Positions 1 through 8,536 of a DNA stretch of 37,331 bases are shown in pieces. This DNA comes from Parabacteroides acidifaciens (GTDB lineage: Bacteria; Bacteroidota; Bacteroidia; Bacteroidales; Tannerellaceae). How positions within the stretch are numbered: the first letter of the stretch is position 1; each line of letters opens with the position of its first letter. Both the position numbers and the translations under genes were made by a program. The DNA is taken from NCBI RefSeq assembly GCF_003363715.1, contig NZ_QREV01000031.1, positions 17,313 to 54,643 on the forward strand. The letters are read 5' to 3'. The notes below the pieces were generated by a model that worked only from the letters and a program-made list of their open reading frames with translations, had not been told where the DNA came from and searched no databases.

Positions 1-347
1 ACGGTCGTAATGGCGATTTGGACGGTCATAATTGAAAAGAGGACCGTTTTCATGGCAAAAAAGCCCCTGAATTTCCTTGGAATATTTGGAACGCCCTCCG
101 TTTTATTTTCAAATATTCGATTCTCCGGGAGTTAAGCTTTATCACTTTGACGGTGTTTCCGGTTTTTGGTAATCAAATTGTACGCTTTTCGGAATGGTCT
201 CGGCACCTCATTCCGTTTGTTGTCAGCCGGGAAGGCTAAAACCATGAAAAGAGTCAATCCAAAATCGATCAAGATTTCGGGCGAAATAGAAAAACGGCCC
301 AAAAAGGGGTTATTGTCAATTTCCCCGATTTGCGAGAGGCTTAAAAT
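1..347 (+). repeat. Partial copy of a ~640-nt dispersed repeat
   Basis: The first ~316 bases match 23149-23465 in direct orientation with scattered mismatches, and match 22240-22500 in inverted orientation. Weaker similarity runs to about 347. The copy begins at the window edge, so its other half lies outside. It opens with three 21-bp units of the type ACGGTCGTAATGGCGATTTGG. The best conserved core is around 244-300. A TTG-initiated frame crosses it (166-507), but I do not call it a gene. The rest of the 519-base gap holds only a promoter-like element near 466. Confidence 0.85.
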
Positions 348-465
348 CAGTCATAATTACTACAAAAATGACAATGCTTTTTGGATAATATGGATTTTTG
401 GAAAAATAAAGTCTGTTGCACCGGGCAGCTTAAAGATTTGTAACGCCTGTTTCTCAAATATTTGC

Positions 466-473
466 TATATTTG
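466..473 (+). promoter_or_regulatory. Bacteroidetes -7 element, TATATTTG
   Basis: TATATTTG matches the Bacteroidetes -7 consensus TAnnTTTG and sits 46 bases before the hydrolase start at 520. I see no clean TTG at -33, so this is a moderate call resting on the -7 box and its position. Confidence 0.45.
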
Positions 474-519
474 TAATGTATGCAAAGAAGATCGTACTTC
501 AAATTAAATTATTGACGAT

Positions 520-1467
520 ATGAAATTAAGACATTTATTTCTGCTAACCGGATTATTACTAATTTATTATACAAATGCATTTTCCCGGAATGTTCAATAT
601 GAAAAGCAGGAGTTTGTATATAAAACGGTTAAAGGACATGCTATAAAGGCAAATATATTCTTGCCTGTTTCGCAGGAAAAATATCCTGTTTTGGTGTATT
701 TTCACGGTGGCGGGTTTATGTTTGGAAACAGAGACCAGGGATTGGATATTCCTCTTAAGGAAAAGCTCCTTGCCAATGGTTATGCAGTTGTGGCGGCTGA
801 TTATAGATTAGCTCCGGAAACAAAACTTGATGAAATGCTTAAGGATGTGAGTGATGTTATTAAGTGGATTAAGCTAAACGGGCAACAAAAATATAATATT
901 GATACCGCTAAAGTTGCAGTTGCAGGAGGATCTTCGGGGGGATATCTGGCTCTCTCTTCCGGTTTTGGCGGAGATCTGATGCCGGATGCTATTGTCGCTA
1001 TTTCAACGCCGACCGGATTTTCCACGGCAAATATTCAGATGGGGGATTTAGATGTGTTAAACCGCCCCGGACCGTATGACATTGTCAAGGATTCTGTGGT
1101 TTCGTACGGAAATTATGATAGTAGGATGGAGTTATGGAGATTTCTTGGGAAAAACTGGTTAGCATTGTATGAGATTTTTGGTTTTGATCCTGCAAAGGAA
1201 CCAGAAAAGTTAGAAAGATATACATTGGCCAGCAATGTAAAACCTAATTTTCCGCCGACTTTGGTTATTCATGCTAAAAATGACCGTTTGGTCGATTTGC
1301 AACAGGTAAATGACTTTTACACACTCTTGACCGAGAAGCAAATCAAAGCGGAATTATATCTTGTGGAAAATGGGCATAGTAGTGAGCTGATAAAGCAAAA
1401 TCCGGAAGTGATTGATAAAATAATTGAATTTTTGAAAAGGCAAATGCCAGAAATAGAAGTAAGGTAA
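520..1467 (+). CDS. Secreted alpha/beta-hydrolase, HSL-type esterase/lipase-like
   Basis: The 315-residue product starts with a hydrophobic signal peptide (residues 1-20, ending TNA). It carries the marks of the hormone-sensitive-lipase branch of alpha/beta hydrolases: oxyanion-hole motif HGGG at 62-65, nucleophile elbow GGSSGG at 136-141 with Ser138, likely acid Asp255 (NDRLVD) and His286 (NGHSSE). This predicts a periplasmic or exported carboxylesterase or deacetylase; the substrate cannot be read from sequence. The sequence is visibly more AT-rich than trpS and the receptor genes downstream, and it sits directly beside a dispersed repeat, which suggests a separate origin. The next gene starts 50 bases later on the same strand. 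The fold assignment is secure, the substrate unknown. Confidence 0.85.
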   Translation: MKLRHLFLLTGLLLIYYTNAFSRNVQYEKQEFVYKTVKGHAIKANIFLPVSQEKYPVLVYFHGGGFMFGNRDQGLDIPLKEKLLANGYAVVAADYRLAPETKLDEMLKDVSDVIKWIKLNGQQKYNIDTAKVAVAGGSSGGYLALSSGFGGDLMPDAIVAISTPTGFSTANIQMGDLDVLNRPGPYDIVKDSVVSYGNYDSRMELWRFLGKNWLALYEIFGFDPAKEPEKLERYTLASNVKPNFPPTLVIHAKNDRLVDLQQVNDFYTLLTEKQIKAELYLVENGHSSELIKQNPEVIDKIIEFLKRQMPEIEVR

Positions 1468-1517
1468 GAGATGGTAAGGAACTTAGTGGAACCAACTATA
1501 AGATAAAGATTCTGATT

Positions 1518-2390
1518 ATGGGACTTTTTACGAAACTGCGGGAGCGTGTGGATGCTTTTCTTCATGATGAGGACTTGAAGAGGAAGTTGTATGTGATTAT
1601 ATTCGAGTCGGATACACCGAAGGGAAAACTGTTTGATACTTGTTTGATCGGGTTTATTATTGCAAGTGTGGTGGTGGTGATACTGGAGAGCATACAGTCG
1701 TTTTCTTATCACTACACGTTTGCATTGCGTATTTTGGAATATGTGTTTACCGCTTTCTTTACCTTTGAATACTTGGTCCGGATCTATTGTTCGCCACGGC
1801 CTAAGAAGTATATTTTCAGCTTTTTCGGGATTGTCGATTTACTGGCGACACTACCGGTCTACCTTAGTTTTTTCTTTGCCGGTACGCGCTATCTGATTGT
1901 GATCCGGGCATTCCGGTTGATTCGGGTCTTTCGTGTGTTCAAGCTGTTTAATTTCCTGAAGGAAGGGAACCTGTTGTTGAAATCGCTCCGGATCAGTGCA
2001 CCCAAGATTTTCGTCTTTTTCTTTTTCGTGCTGATCCTGGTCACTTCGATCGGGACGATCATGTATATGATAGAAGGGAACCAACCCGGAACGCAGTTTA
2101 ATAACATACCGAACAGTATCTATTGGGCGATTGTGACGATGACGACTGTCGGGTATGGCGATATAACACCCGTTACGCCTGCCGGACGTTTTCTTTCGGC
2201 TATCGTGATGTTGATCGGCTACACGATTATTGCGGTCCCGACAGGGATCGTGTCGGCGACGATGGTCGGGGAACAGCGGAAAAGAAGCCGTTATAAATGT
2301 CCGAATTGCCATCAGGACGGGCACGAAGAGCTGGCGGAGTATTGCAAGTACTGCGGATCGAAGTTAGAGAATTATAACTCTGGAAAATAA
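1518..2390 (+). CDS. Six-TM voltage-gated-type potassium channel with C-terminal zinc ribbon
   Basis: The 290-residue product has the Kv layout. S1 is about 38-57, S2 70-90, S3 100-120, and S4 123-147 carries Arg130, 133, 136 and 139 plus Lys142 every third residue, the pattern of a voltage sensor. S5 is about 163-186, the pore helix about 200-210, the selectivity filter TVGYGD 210-215, and S6 224-247. After S6 comes a short cytoplasmic tail with CPNC (261-264) and CKYC (276-279), a four-Cys zinc ribbon. It should be an inner-membrane K+ channel. There is no RCK/TrkA domain, so the ribbon may take the regulatory or assembly role; that part is inference. The trpS promoter overlaps the end of the gene. 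Confidence 0.92.
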   Translation: MGLFTKLRERVDAFLHDEDLKRKLYVIIFESDTPKGKLFDTCLIGFIIASVVVVILESIQSFSYHYTFALRILEYVFTAFFTFEYLVRIYCSPRPKKYIFSFFGIVDLLATLPVYLSFFFAGTRYLIVIRAFRLIRVFRVFKLFNFLKEGNLLLKSLRISAPKIFVFFFFVLILVTSIGTIMYMIEGNQPGTQFNNIPNSIYWAIVTMTTVGYGDITPVTPAGRFLSAIVMLIGYTIIAVPTGIVSATMVGEQRKRSRYKCPNCHQDGHEELAEYCKYCGSKLENYNSGK

Positions 2391-2394
2391 TTAC

Positions 2395-2402
2395 TATCTT
2401 TG
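2395..2402 (+). promoter_or_regulatory. -7 element TATCTTTG for trpS
   Basis: TATCTTTG fits TAnnTTTG exactly and lies 35 bases before the trpS start codon, giving a predicted leader of about 30 nt. The -33 region falls inside the last codons of the channel gene and has no perfect TTG. Confidence 0.5.
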
Positions 2403-2437
2403 CCCCACTTGAATAAACAAATTGATTTAGAAAGAAA

Positions 2438-3490
2438 ATGGAAACAGTAGTAAGTGGCATCCGCCCAACCGGTAATTTGCATCTGGGGAATTACTTCGGA
2501 GCAGTAAAAGGATTTTTGCAAATGCAAAATGAGTATAATTGCTTTTTCTTCATTGCAGATTGGCACTCGTTGACTACACATCCGCATCCCGATAATATCC
2601 GTAACAGCGTGAAAACGATCCTGGCCGAATATCTGGCCTGCGGCATCGATCCGGAAAAAGCGACAATTTATATCCAGAGCGATGTGCGTGAGGTGGCCGA
2701 GTTGTATCTGTACCTGAATATGAATGCCGGGATCGGTGAACTGATGCGTACGACTTCGTTTAAAGACAAGGCACGCCAACAGCTGCATATCGACCGGGTG
2801 GAAACAACGGAAGGCGATGTGGAAAAGGAAATCTTCAACGAAAGCAACAAACATAGCGTAAGCGCCGGCTTGCTGACCTATCCGACTCTGATGGCTGCCG
2901 ACATTATCATTCATAAGGCAGTAAAAGTGCCGGTCGGAAAAGACCAGGAACAGAATATGGAGATGGCCCGCCGTTTTGCCCGCCGTTTCAATTCTACGTT
3001 CGGAGTCGAGTTTTTCCCGGAGCCCGCCTCTTTCTACTATTCGCATAAGGCGATCAAGGTGCCCGGCCTGGACGGTTCCGGCAAGATGGGAAAGAGCGAG
3101 GGGAATGCAATCTACCTGATCGACGACGAGAAGACGATCAAAAAGAAGGTGATGAAGGCAGTGACCGATGCCGGCCCAACGGAGCCGAACAGCGTGAAGC
3201 CCGAACCGATTGCCAATCTGTTCACGATGATGGAGATTGTGTCGACAAAGGACACATACGATTTCTTCAACGAGAAATATAACAATTGCGAGATCCGCTA
3301 TGGAGACCTGAAGAAGCAGTTGGCTGAAGACATCGCCAATTTCTGCGCTCCGATACGCGAACGTATCCTGGACATCCGTTCCAATGAGGAATATATGGAA
3401 AAGGTAGCCCGCATGGGTGCTGAAAGAGCCAGCGAAAGCGCAGCGAAGACTTTGCGTGAGGTCCGCGAGATTATCGGCTTCAGAGGATAA
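2438..3490 (+). CDS. trpS: Tryptophan--tRNA ligase
   Basis: This 350-residue class I aminoacyl-tRNA synthetase charges tRNA-Trp with tryptophan in the cytoplasm. Visible signatures are GIRPTGNLHLGNYFG (7-21), which contains the HIGH-equivalent HLGN (15-18), the MAADI segment (152-156), VGKDQ (166-170) and the KMSKS-equivalent KMGKS (216-220). Length is close to the family norm (E. coli TrpS is 334). About 20 extra residues sit between the SFKDKA segment (107-112) and SAGLLTYP (142-149). It is flanked by its own -7 element and a terminator, so it is probably monocistronic. Confidence 0.97.
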   Translation: METVVSGIRPTGNLHLGNYFGAVKGFLQMQNEYNCFFFIADWHSLTTHPHPDNIRNSVKTILAEYLACGIDPEKATIYIQSDVREVAELYLYLNMNAGIGELMRTTSFKDKARQQLHIDRVETTEGDVEKEIFNESNKHSVSAGLLTYPTLMAADIIIHKAVKVPVGKDQEQNMEMARRFARRFNSTFGVEFFPEPASFYYSHKAIKVPGLDGSGKMGKSEGNAIYLIDDEKTIKKKVMKAVTDAGPTEPNSVKPEPIANLFTMMEIVSTKDTYDFFNEKYNNCEIRYGDLKKQLAEDIANFCAPIRERILDIRSNEEYMEKVARMGAERASESAAKTLREVREIIGFRG

Positions 3491-3517
3491 GCCCATTCTT
3501 AATAAGAAGATAATTGG

Positions 3518-3545
3518 AAGGGTAGGTGTTTAACCTGCCCTTTTT
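3518..3545 (+). terminator. Rho-independent terminator of trpS
   Basis: GGGTAGGT and ACCTGCCC form an 8-bp stem with one G-T pair around a short loop, followed at once by TTTTT. It lies 28 bases after the trpS stop and closes that unit before the sigma-factor gene. Confidence 0.8.
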
Positions 3546-3629
3546 CATCTCTTTTTGTATAAAATACCTATACCTCTCCGGAATACGATATATTTTATTA
3601 AAATCATAATAAATAACCTGAAAATCGGA

Positions 3630-3657
3630 TTGTTAAATGGAAAACTGCTTTACTTTG
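3630..3657 (+). promoter_or_regulatory. Housekeeping-type promoter for the ECF sigma gene
   Basis: TTG at 3630-3632 and TACTTTG at 3651-3657 are separated by 18 bases, close to the Bacteroidetes -33/-7 arrangement. The predicted start point leaves a leader of about 20 nt before 3685. The GGGGTTTTT...GTCTTA motif seen at the target genes is absent here, which argues against direct autoregulation at this site. Confidence 0.55.
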
Positions 3658-3684
3658 CAGTGAATAGAGACAAGTAACAAACGT

Positions 3685-4200
3685 ATGGCGGCAATATCTG
3701 CGGGAGAATTTGAACGTATTTTCAAGGACCTTTACAGGCCCTTATGCATGTTTGCACTTCGTTTTACCGAAAAGACGGAAGATGCCGAAGATGTCGTGCA
3801 GCAAGCATTTGCCGATGTCTGGGATAAATGCAGCCATAACGTGGCGATTGCCAACTTTAAATCTTATCTGTACCAGGCTGTACGAAACCGTTCCCTCACA
3901 CTTATCGCCCAGTCCGCCGATACCGGACAGACAACAGAGTTCCTTGCCGATATGGAAGATACGTCGGAGGAGGAACAGATGTACCAGTCCGAGCGTGACG
4001 CCCGTCTCTGGGCGGCTATCGACGAATTGCCTCCCGAGCGGAAAAAGATATTTCTGCTTTCCAAACGGGACGGATTGAAATACCAGGAGATTGCGGAGGA
4101 GCTGAATATATCGATTAAAACAGTCGAGAACCAGATAGGCAAAGCGTTGAAGACGTTGCGTGAGACTGCCGTACGGATTTATTGTTTCTTTTTTTCCTGA
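3685..4200 (+). CDS. ECF-type RNA polymerase sigma factor (FecI-like)
   Basis: The 171-residue protein has sigma region 2 at about 10-75 (EDAEDVVQQAFADVW core) and region 4 at about 105-160, with the helix-turn-helix LKYQEIAEELNISIKTVENQ. No region 1.1 or 3 is present, as expected for ECF sigma factors. Residues 164-171 are an odd hydrophobic tail (RIYCFFFS). It directs RNA polymerase to surface-uptake genes and is presumably held inactive by the FecR-like protein at 5013. Unusually, an outer-membrane barrel gene lies between sigma and anti-sigma. Its likely targets are the two promoter-like motifs at 4208 and 9604. Confidence 0.93.
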   Translation: MAAISAGEFERIFKDLYRPLCMFALRFTEKTEDAEDVVQQAFADVWDKCSHNVAIANFKSYLYQAVRNRSLTLIAQSADTGQTTEFLADMEDTSEEEQMYQSERDARLWAAIDELPPERKKIFLLSKRDGLKYQEIAEELNISIKTVENQIGKALKTLRETAVRIYCFFFS

Positions 4201-4207
4201 GCGGATA

Positions 4208-4234
4208 GGGGTTTTTTCAGATTTCTTAGTCTTA
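4208..4234 (+). promoter_or_regulatory. Candidate ECF-sigma promoter, unit 1
   Basis: GGATAGGGGTTTTTT followed by GTCTTA at 4229-4234. The GGGG-to-GTCTTA start distance is 21 bases. The same arrangement recurs at 9604-9629 with a distance of 20. It lies in the 82-base gap between the sigma gene and the barrel gene, where a sigma-controlled operon promoter would be expected. Assignment to this sigma factor is inference. Confidence 0.55.
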
Positions 4235-4282
4235 GTGTTAGAAAGTTTAAAATGTTTGTATCACTAAAACTGAAAAAGAGAG

Positions 4283-5002
4283 ATGAAGAAATTCGTATTA
4301 TTTGTGATGTTGATGATGTGTGCAGTATCAGTGAATGCACAACGTTGGTCGCTGACACCGGAAGTGGGAATGACGGCTATAAACCGGGTTGACGCTTCTT
4401 TGGTGAATAAACCTTGGGACAGCCGTTGGAAAGTCGGTATAGGAGTCGGATATGACGTGATACCGGGATGGTTCTCCGTGAAATCGGGTTTGTATTATAC
4501 GCAGCGGGGATTTTCTTACAAGGGTCTGTTGTTCGGACAGGTTAGTGTGATCGAAGGGGTATCGGCTCCTGAAAACGCGATGTTCGGAGAGTACAGTGTC
4601 AAGAGTAACCGCCACTTCCTGCAGATGCCGGTGATGGCGAACCTCTCGATCCGCCTGGCGGATGACGTCAGCCTGAATCTGGCAGCCGGTCCTTACATCG
4701 CCTGCTCGATGACGGATAGATGGGAGGTGTCCCAGATGCATTACCGACCAGGTGAGACGGCTTCCGGAGGCCATTATGGCGAAGGTTGGAGCGGAGTGGG
4801 TACCGGTTATACCTCTGCGGAGATGAATGATCATCCTTTTGACTGGGGCGTCTCGTTCCAGGTGGGGATAGAGGCAAAACAGTGGGTGATGAATGCCGGT
4901 TATGAACTCGATCTGGGGAAGGAGTTCGAATATGACAAGTGCGGAGCGAAGTATCATACCCTCAGCCTGTCTGTCGGATATAAGTTTAAATTAGGTAAGT
5001 AA
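4283..5002 (+). CDS. Small outer-membrane beta-barrel protein
   Basis: The 239-residue product has a clear Sec signal peptide ending VNAQ at residue 20, then alternating amphipathic strands (for example GVGYDVIPGWFSVKSGLYYT, and a closing strand YHTLSLSVGYKFKLGK). This is the look of the porin-family/OmpA-like transmembrane barrel common in Bacteroidetes. It lacks a peptidoglycan-binding domain. It sits between the sigma factor and the anti-sigma factor, 10 bases before the latter, and is probably cotranscribed from the 4208 motif. A role in signalling or in cargo passage is possible but not shown. Confidence 0.75.
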   Translation: MKKFVLFVMLMMCAVSVNAQRWSLTPEVGMTAINRVDASLVNKPWDSRWKVGIGVGYDVIPGWFSVKSGLYYTQRGFSYKGLLFGQVSVIEGVSAPENAMFGEYSVKSNRHFLQMPVMANLSIRLADDVSLNLAAGPYIACSMTDRWEVSQMHYRPGETASGGHYGEGWSGVGTGYTSAEMNDHPFDWGVSFQVGIEAKQWVMNAGYELDLGKEFEYDKCGAKYHTLSLSVGYKFKLGK

Positions 5003-5012
5003 CAGTAGGACG

Positions 5013-5861
5013 ATGAATAACGAGCAAGATGACAGATTTGAAAAACGTCTCCGTTTTGTAGCCCGGCGCTACAAAGAGGGAAGCCTGGATACGGATAAAG
5101 CCTGGGAGCGGTTTGCATCCCGGCAAGGTATTCGCCGCAAGGTGTCTTTCCGCCGTTACTGGATGGCGGCAGCCTCTGCCATGCTCTTGCTGGTTGGATT
5201 CGGTACGCTTTATATGACGGAACGGAACAAGCCCGAATGGGTGTCTGTGGTTACTGCACCGGGGCAGTTGAAGGATGTCTATCTGCCGGACAGCACGTTG
5301 GTGGCGATGGCGGGAGGCTCTACGCTCCGGTATGATGCAAAGATATATGGAAAGGAGCGGCGTGTAGTGGAGATGACTGGAAAAGCCTTTTTCCAGGTGA
5401 AGCGGAATGAAGCACGCCCCTTTTCTGCCCATACGGCTCTGACGGAGGTAACGGTGTTGGGAACCAGTTTCCAGGTGAACGAACAGCCGGGCAGCACGGA
5501 AGTGAATGTCGTTACCGGTAAAGTCTGTTTTACCGCCGGAAAAGAACCTGAACCGGTTATCCTGACCGCCGGAATGTCGGCCTCTTATTCCAACGAAAAG
5601 AAGGAGATCGAAATACTGACGGAGGAAAATCCGAATAATCTTTCCTGGAAGACGAAACAGTTGCGCTTCAACGACACCCCTTTGGATAAGGTGATCGAGG
5701 ACCTGAATGATTATTACCATGTGAAGATTACGAATAAGGTAGATTCTCCGGATTCCAGATTGACTGCCACATTCAATGACCTGCCTCTTGACGAAGTCCT
5801 GATGGTGATCAATCAGACATTGGATATCCGTCTGGTTCCCGGGGCAGATAAAAGAAAATAA
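5013..5861 (+). CDS. FecR-family anti-sigma factor (DUF4974 C-terminus)
   Basis: The 282-residue protein has a cytoplasmic N-terminal segment (1-48), a single membrane helix (about 50-68), a periplasmic FecR domain (about 80-175, with LPDSTLVAMAGGSTLRYD and VLGTSFQVN) and a C-terminal DUF4974-like domain (about 215-275, LRFNDTPLDKVIEDLNDYY). It should hold the ECF sigma factor at the inner membrane and receive a signal from the STN domain of a TonB-dependent receptor. It ends 2 bases before the receptor gene, which suggests translational coupling. Residues 215-275 resemble the STN/secretin fold found at the start of both receptors. Confidence 0.92.
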   Translation: MNNEQDDRFEKRLRFVARRYKEGSLDTDKAWERFASRQGIRRKVSFRRYWMAAASAMLLLVGFGTLYMTERNKPEWVSVVTAPGQLKDVYLPDSTLVAMAGGSTLRYDAKIYGKERRVVEMTGKAFFQVKRNEARPFSAHTALTEVTVLGTSFQVNEQPGSTEVNVVTGKVCFTAGKEPEPVILTAGMSASYSNEKKEIEILTEENPNNLSWKTKQLRFNDTPLDKVIEDLNDYYHVKITNKVDSPDSRLTATFNDLPLDEVLMVINQTLDIRLVPGADKRK

Positions 5862-5863
5862 GT

Positions 5864-8536
5864 ATGTATCGTGTTTACCTATTTGTTATAGGGCTTTGTG
5901 TCTGTTGTCCGTTACTACGGGCGACTGATCTTCTGTCTTTGTCTGTTGATCCGACTCCCGCTGTGACGCTTGATATGCGGAATGTTCCGCTCCAGGACAT
6001 CCTGTTGGAGATAGAGAAACAGACCGGGATATTCTTTTCGTATGAGTCGTCCATGCTGAAAGACTATCAGAAGGTCTCGCTGACGGTACGCGAAGAATCC
6101 CTTTCCTATTGCCTGAAACGGCTGTTCGATCCTTTGCCTCTTGTCTACCGGGTAACGGGACAGTATGTGATCCTGAAGCAGAAACCCCGCCTGTATACGA
6201 TCAGCGGTTTTATCCGCGATTCCGCTTCCTACGAGAGTTTGATATCAGCAACCGTGATCGAGCGGGTTTCCGGGAAAGGCTCCGTTTCCAACAACTACGG
6301 TTTTTACAGTATCACGCTGCCGCCCGGAAAGGTGGAACTGTCCTCTTCTTATGTCGGATATGAGCGTTATACCGTCACTTTTGAACTGACTAAGGATACG
6401 CTGGTCGACCTGCCTTTGAAATCGGCAGGGGCTTTGGGAGAAGTCGTCGTACAGGGAATCCTGCCGAGGTCTGACGTACTGAACAGTCGGGTAGGCGTGG
6501 TCGATATACCGGTCAGCCGGGTGAAGTCGCTGCCGGCGCTTCTGGGCGAGACGGATGTCGTCAAGACCTTACAGCGGTTGCCGGGGACAACGGTCGGGAC
6601 GGAAGGAATGAGCGGGCTGTTTGTACGGGGAGGTGACGGCGACGACAACCTCTACCTGCTGGACGGGAATCCGATCTACCATACGAATCATGTGCTCGGA
6701 TTCTTTTCGGCTTTCAACCCGGATGCAGTGAAGAATACGACTTTTTACAAGGGGAGTTTTCCGGCGGAATACGGCGGGAGACTTTCTTCCGTTATAGACG
6801 TCCGTACAAACGAGGGGAACCGGAAGGAGTATCACGGGAATATCTCGATCGGGCTGTTGGCGGCGCGTGCCAACCTGGAAGGGCCGATCATCAAAGATCG
6901 TTCCTCTTTTAACGTCTCCGTGCGCCGTACCTGGATGGAGCTGATCACCTGGCCGCTCATGAAGGCGGTGGCTCACAGTTCGGATACGGATGTGAAAGGG
7001 GGGTACCACTTCTACGATATGAACGCCAAAGTGGACTATTCTTTTTCGGACAAGAGCCGTGCTTACCTCAGTTTTTATATGGGAAGCGATAGTTACCGGG
7101 ACGGGGAGGATTCGAAAGATACGCATGGCGAAGACCGCGATTTTCGTTGGCGCTGGGGGAATCTGATCGGATCTGCCGGGTGGAACTACGTGATCAATAA
7201 GAAACTGTTCGCCACCTTTACGGGAGGCTACACCCGCTATCGTTCCCATATCATCCAGAAACAGAATACGTTTATGGCTTTCCATGACAGGGGCGACCAG
7301 GTCTATTTTCAGGAAGGGCACTATCGTTCGGCAATGGAAGACGTCAGCCTCAGGGCCTCTTTCGACTATCGCCCCAATGCCGACCACCGGATACGGATGG
7401 GAGGTGACTACCTTTTCCATATCTTCCGCCCGGAGCAGAGTAACATGAGTTCCTGGTACAAGGATTCGGTCGTCACGCAAAAGAGCAACACCGTCTTCTC
7501 TAACTCCCGGATTCACGGGCATGAAGTCTCGGCGTACGCCGAAGACGAGATGACGCTGACCGACCGCCTCCGGGTGAACGCCGGCCTGCGCTTCACGCTC
7601 TTCCACGTGCAGGGGGAAACCTACCAGTCCCTACAGCCCCGTTTCTCCGCGCGTTACCTGCTGGGACGGCGTGTGTCGGTCAAAGCGTCCTATACGAAGA
7701 TGAACCAGTATATCCATTTGCTGTCCAACAGCTATATCAGCCAGCCTACGGATATCTGGGTTCCGGTGACGGGAGAGATCCGCCCGATGAATGCTCACCA
7801 GGTGACCGGCGGTTTCTTTTGGCATTATAAAGGGTTCGATTTCTCGGCGGAGGGCTATTACAAGCGGATGAATAACCTGGTGGAATATAAAGACAACAGC
7901 CTGGCCATGCCGACTTTCTCCGGTTGGGAAGACCGGGTAGGAGTGGGGCGGGGACGTTCCTACGGGCTGGAGCTGATGGCGCAGAAGAAGACCGGGCGGT
8001 TTAACGGCTGGATCGGTTATACGCTTTCCTGGTCCGACCGCTGGTTTCCGGACGGGTCGGTGAACAAAGGTGTCCGCTTTCCCTCCAAATATGACAACCG
8101 GCATAAGATCGATATCGTTGCGTCCTACAAACTTTCCCGAAAGGTGGAACTGACGGCCGCCTGGATGTACAAGTCCGGCAACCATGTCACGATCCAGGAC
8201 ATGTATTACCGCTCTTCGCCGGATTATACCGAAAACGGATACCGGCAGGAGTTCTGGTGGTATGGCGGCACAGGCGAGGGGGCCAGTGCCAGCTCGCGCA
8301 ACAATTACCAGCTTTCACCCTACCACCGCCTGGACCTGGGCGCAAACTTCTATCGCTACAAGAAAAACGGGCGGATGGGAATCTGGAACCTGAGCCTCTG
8401 TAATGCTTACTTCAAGCCGAATCCGTTCTCTGTCCGTCCCCGTTTCTATACTACCGAGAATGGCCGGGAGGCAGTCCTGGAGCAGACCTTGCTGTTCCTC
8501 TTCGTCCCTTCCCTGTCATACACCTATAAATTCTGA
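5864..8536 (+). CDS. TonB-dependent outer-membrane transducer/receptor, copy 1
   Basis: The 890-residue protein has a signal peptide (about 1-20), an STN signalling domain (about 32-105, MRNVPLQDILLEIEKQTGIF), a carboxypeptidase-regulatory-like domain (about 112-190), a plug with VRGGDGDDNLYLLDGNP and YGGRLSSVIDVRT, and a 22-strand-type barrel ending in the aromatic YTYKF. The STN domain implies signalling to the FecR-like protein encoded 2 bases upstream. The partner is a DUF4249 lipoprotein rather than SusD, so a glycan substrate should not be assumed; a metal chelate or another ligand is equally open. Its TGA stop overlaps the next ATG by one base. It is closely related to the receptor at 9655. 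Confidence 0.95.
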   Translation: MYRVYLFVIGLCVCCPLLRATDLLSLSVDPTPAVTLDMRNVPLQDILLEIEKQTGIFFSYESSMLKDYQKVSLTVREESLSYCLKRLFDPLPLVYRVTGQYVILKQKPRLYTISGFIRDSASYESLISATVIERVSGKGSVSNNYGFYSITLPPGKVELSSSYVGYERYTVTFELTKDTLVDLPLKSAGALGEVVVQGILPRSDVLNSRVGVVDIPVSRVKSLPALLGETDVVKTLQRLPGTTVGTEGMSGLFVRGGDGDDNLYLLDGNPIYHTNHVLGFFSAFNPDAVKNTTFYKGSFPAEYGGRLSSVIDVRTNEGNRKEYHGNISIGLLAARANLEGPIIKDRSSFNVSVRRTWMELITWPLMKAVAHSSDTDVKGGYHFYDMNAKVDYSFSDKSRAYLSFYMGSDSYRDGEDSKDTHGEDRDFRWRWGNLIGSAGWNYVINKKLFATFTGGYTRYRSHIIQKQNTFMAFHDRGDQVYFQEGHYRSAMEDVSLRASFDYRPNADHRIRMGGDYLFHIFRPEQSNMSSWYKDSVVTQKSNTVFSNSRIHGHEVSAYAEDEMTLTDRLRVNAGLRFTLFHVQGETYQSLQPRFSARYLLGRRVSVKASYTKMNQYIHLLSNSYISQPTDIWVPVTGEIRPMNAHQVTGGFFWHYKGFDFSAEGYYKRMNNLVEYKDNSLAMPTFSGWEDRVGVGRGRSYGLELMAQKKTGRFNGWIGYTLSWSDRWFPDGSVNKGVRFPSKYDNRHKIDIVASYKLSRKVELTAAWMYKSGNHVTIQDMYYRSSPDYTENGYRQEFWWYGGTGEGASASSRNNYQLSPYHRLDLGANFYRYKKNGRMGIWNLSLCNAYFKPNPFSVRPRFYTTENGREAVLEQTLLFLFVPSLSYTYKF

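Noticed and set aside
166-507. 113-codon frame in the left repeat copy
   Set aside because: It starts with TTG, lies within a dispersed repeat, and after the repeat end its sequence has no counterpart in the other copies. Discussed only as a conserved frame.
2372-3496. 374-codon minus-strand frame opposite trpS
   Set aside because: trpS is unambiguous on the other strand; the frame has no domain.
6569-7606. 345-codon minus-strand frame opposite the first receptor
   Set aside because: Shadow of a well-supported TonB receptor gene; composition is typical of an antisense frame.
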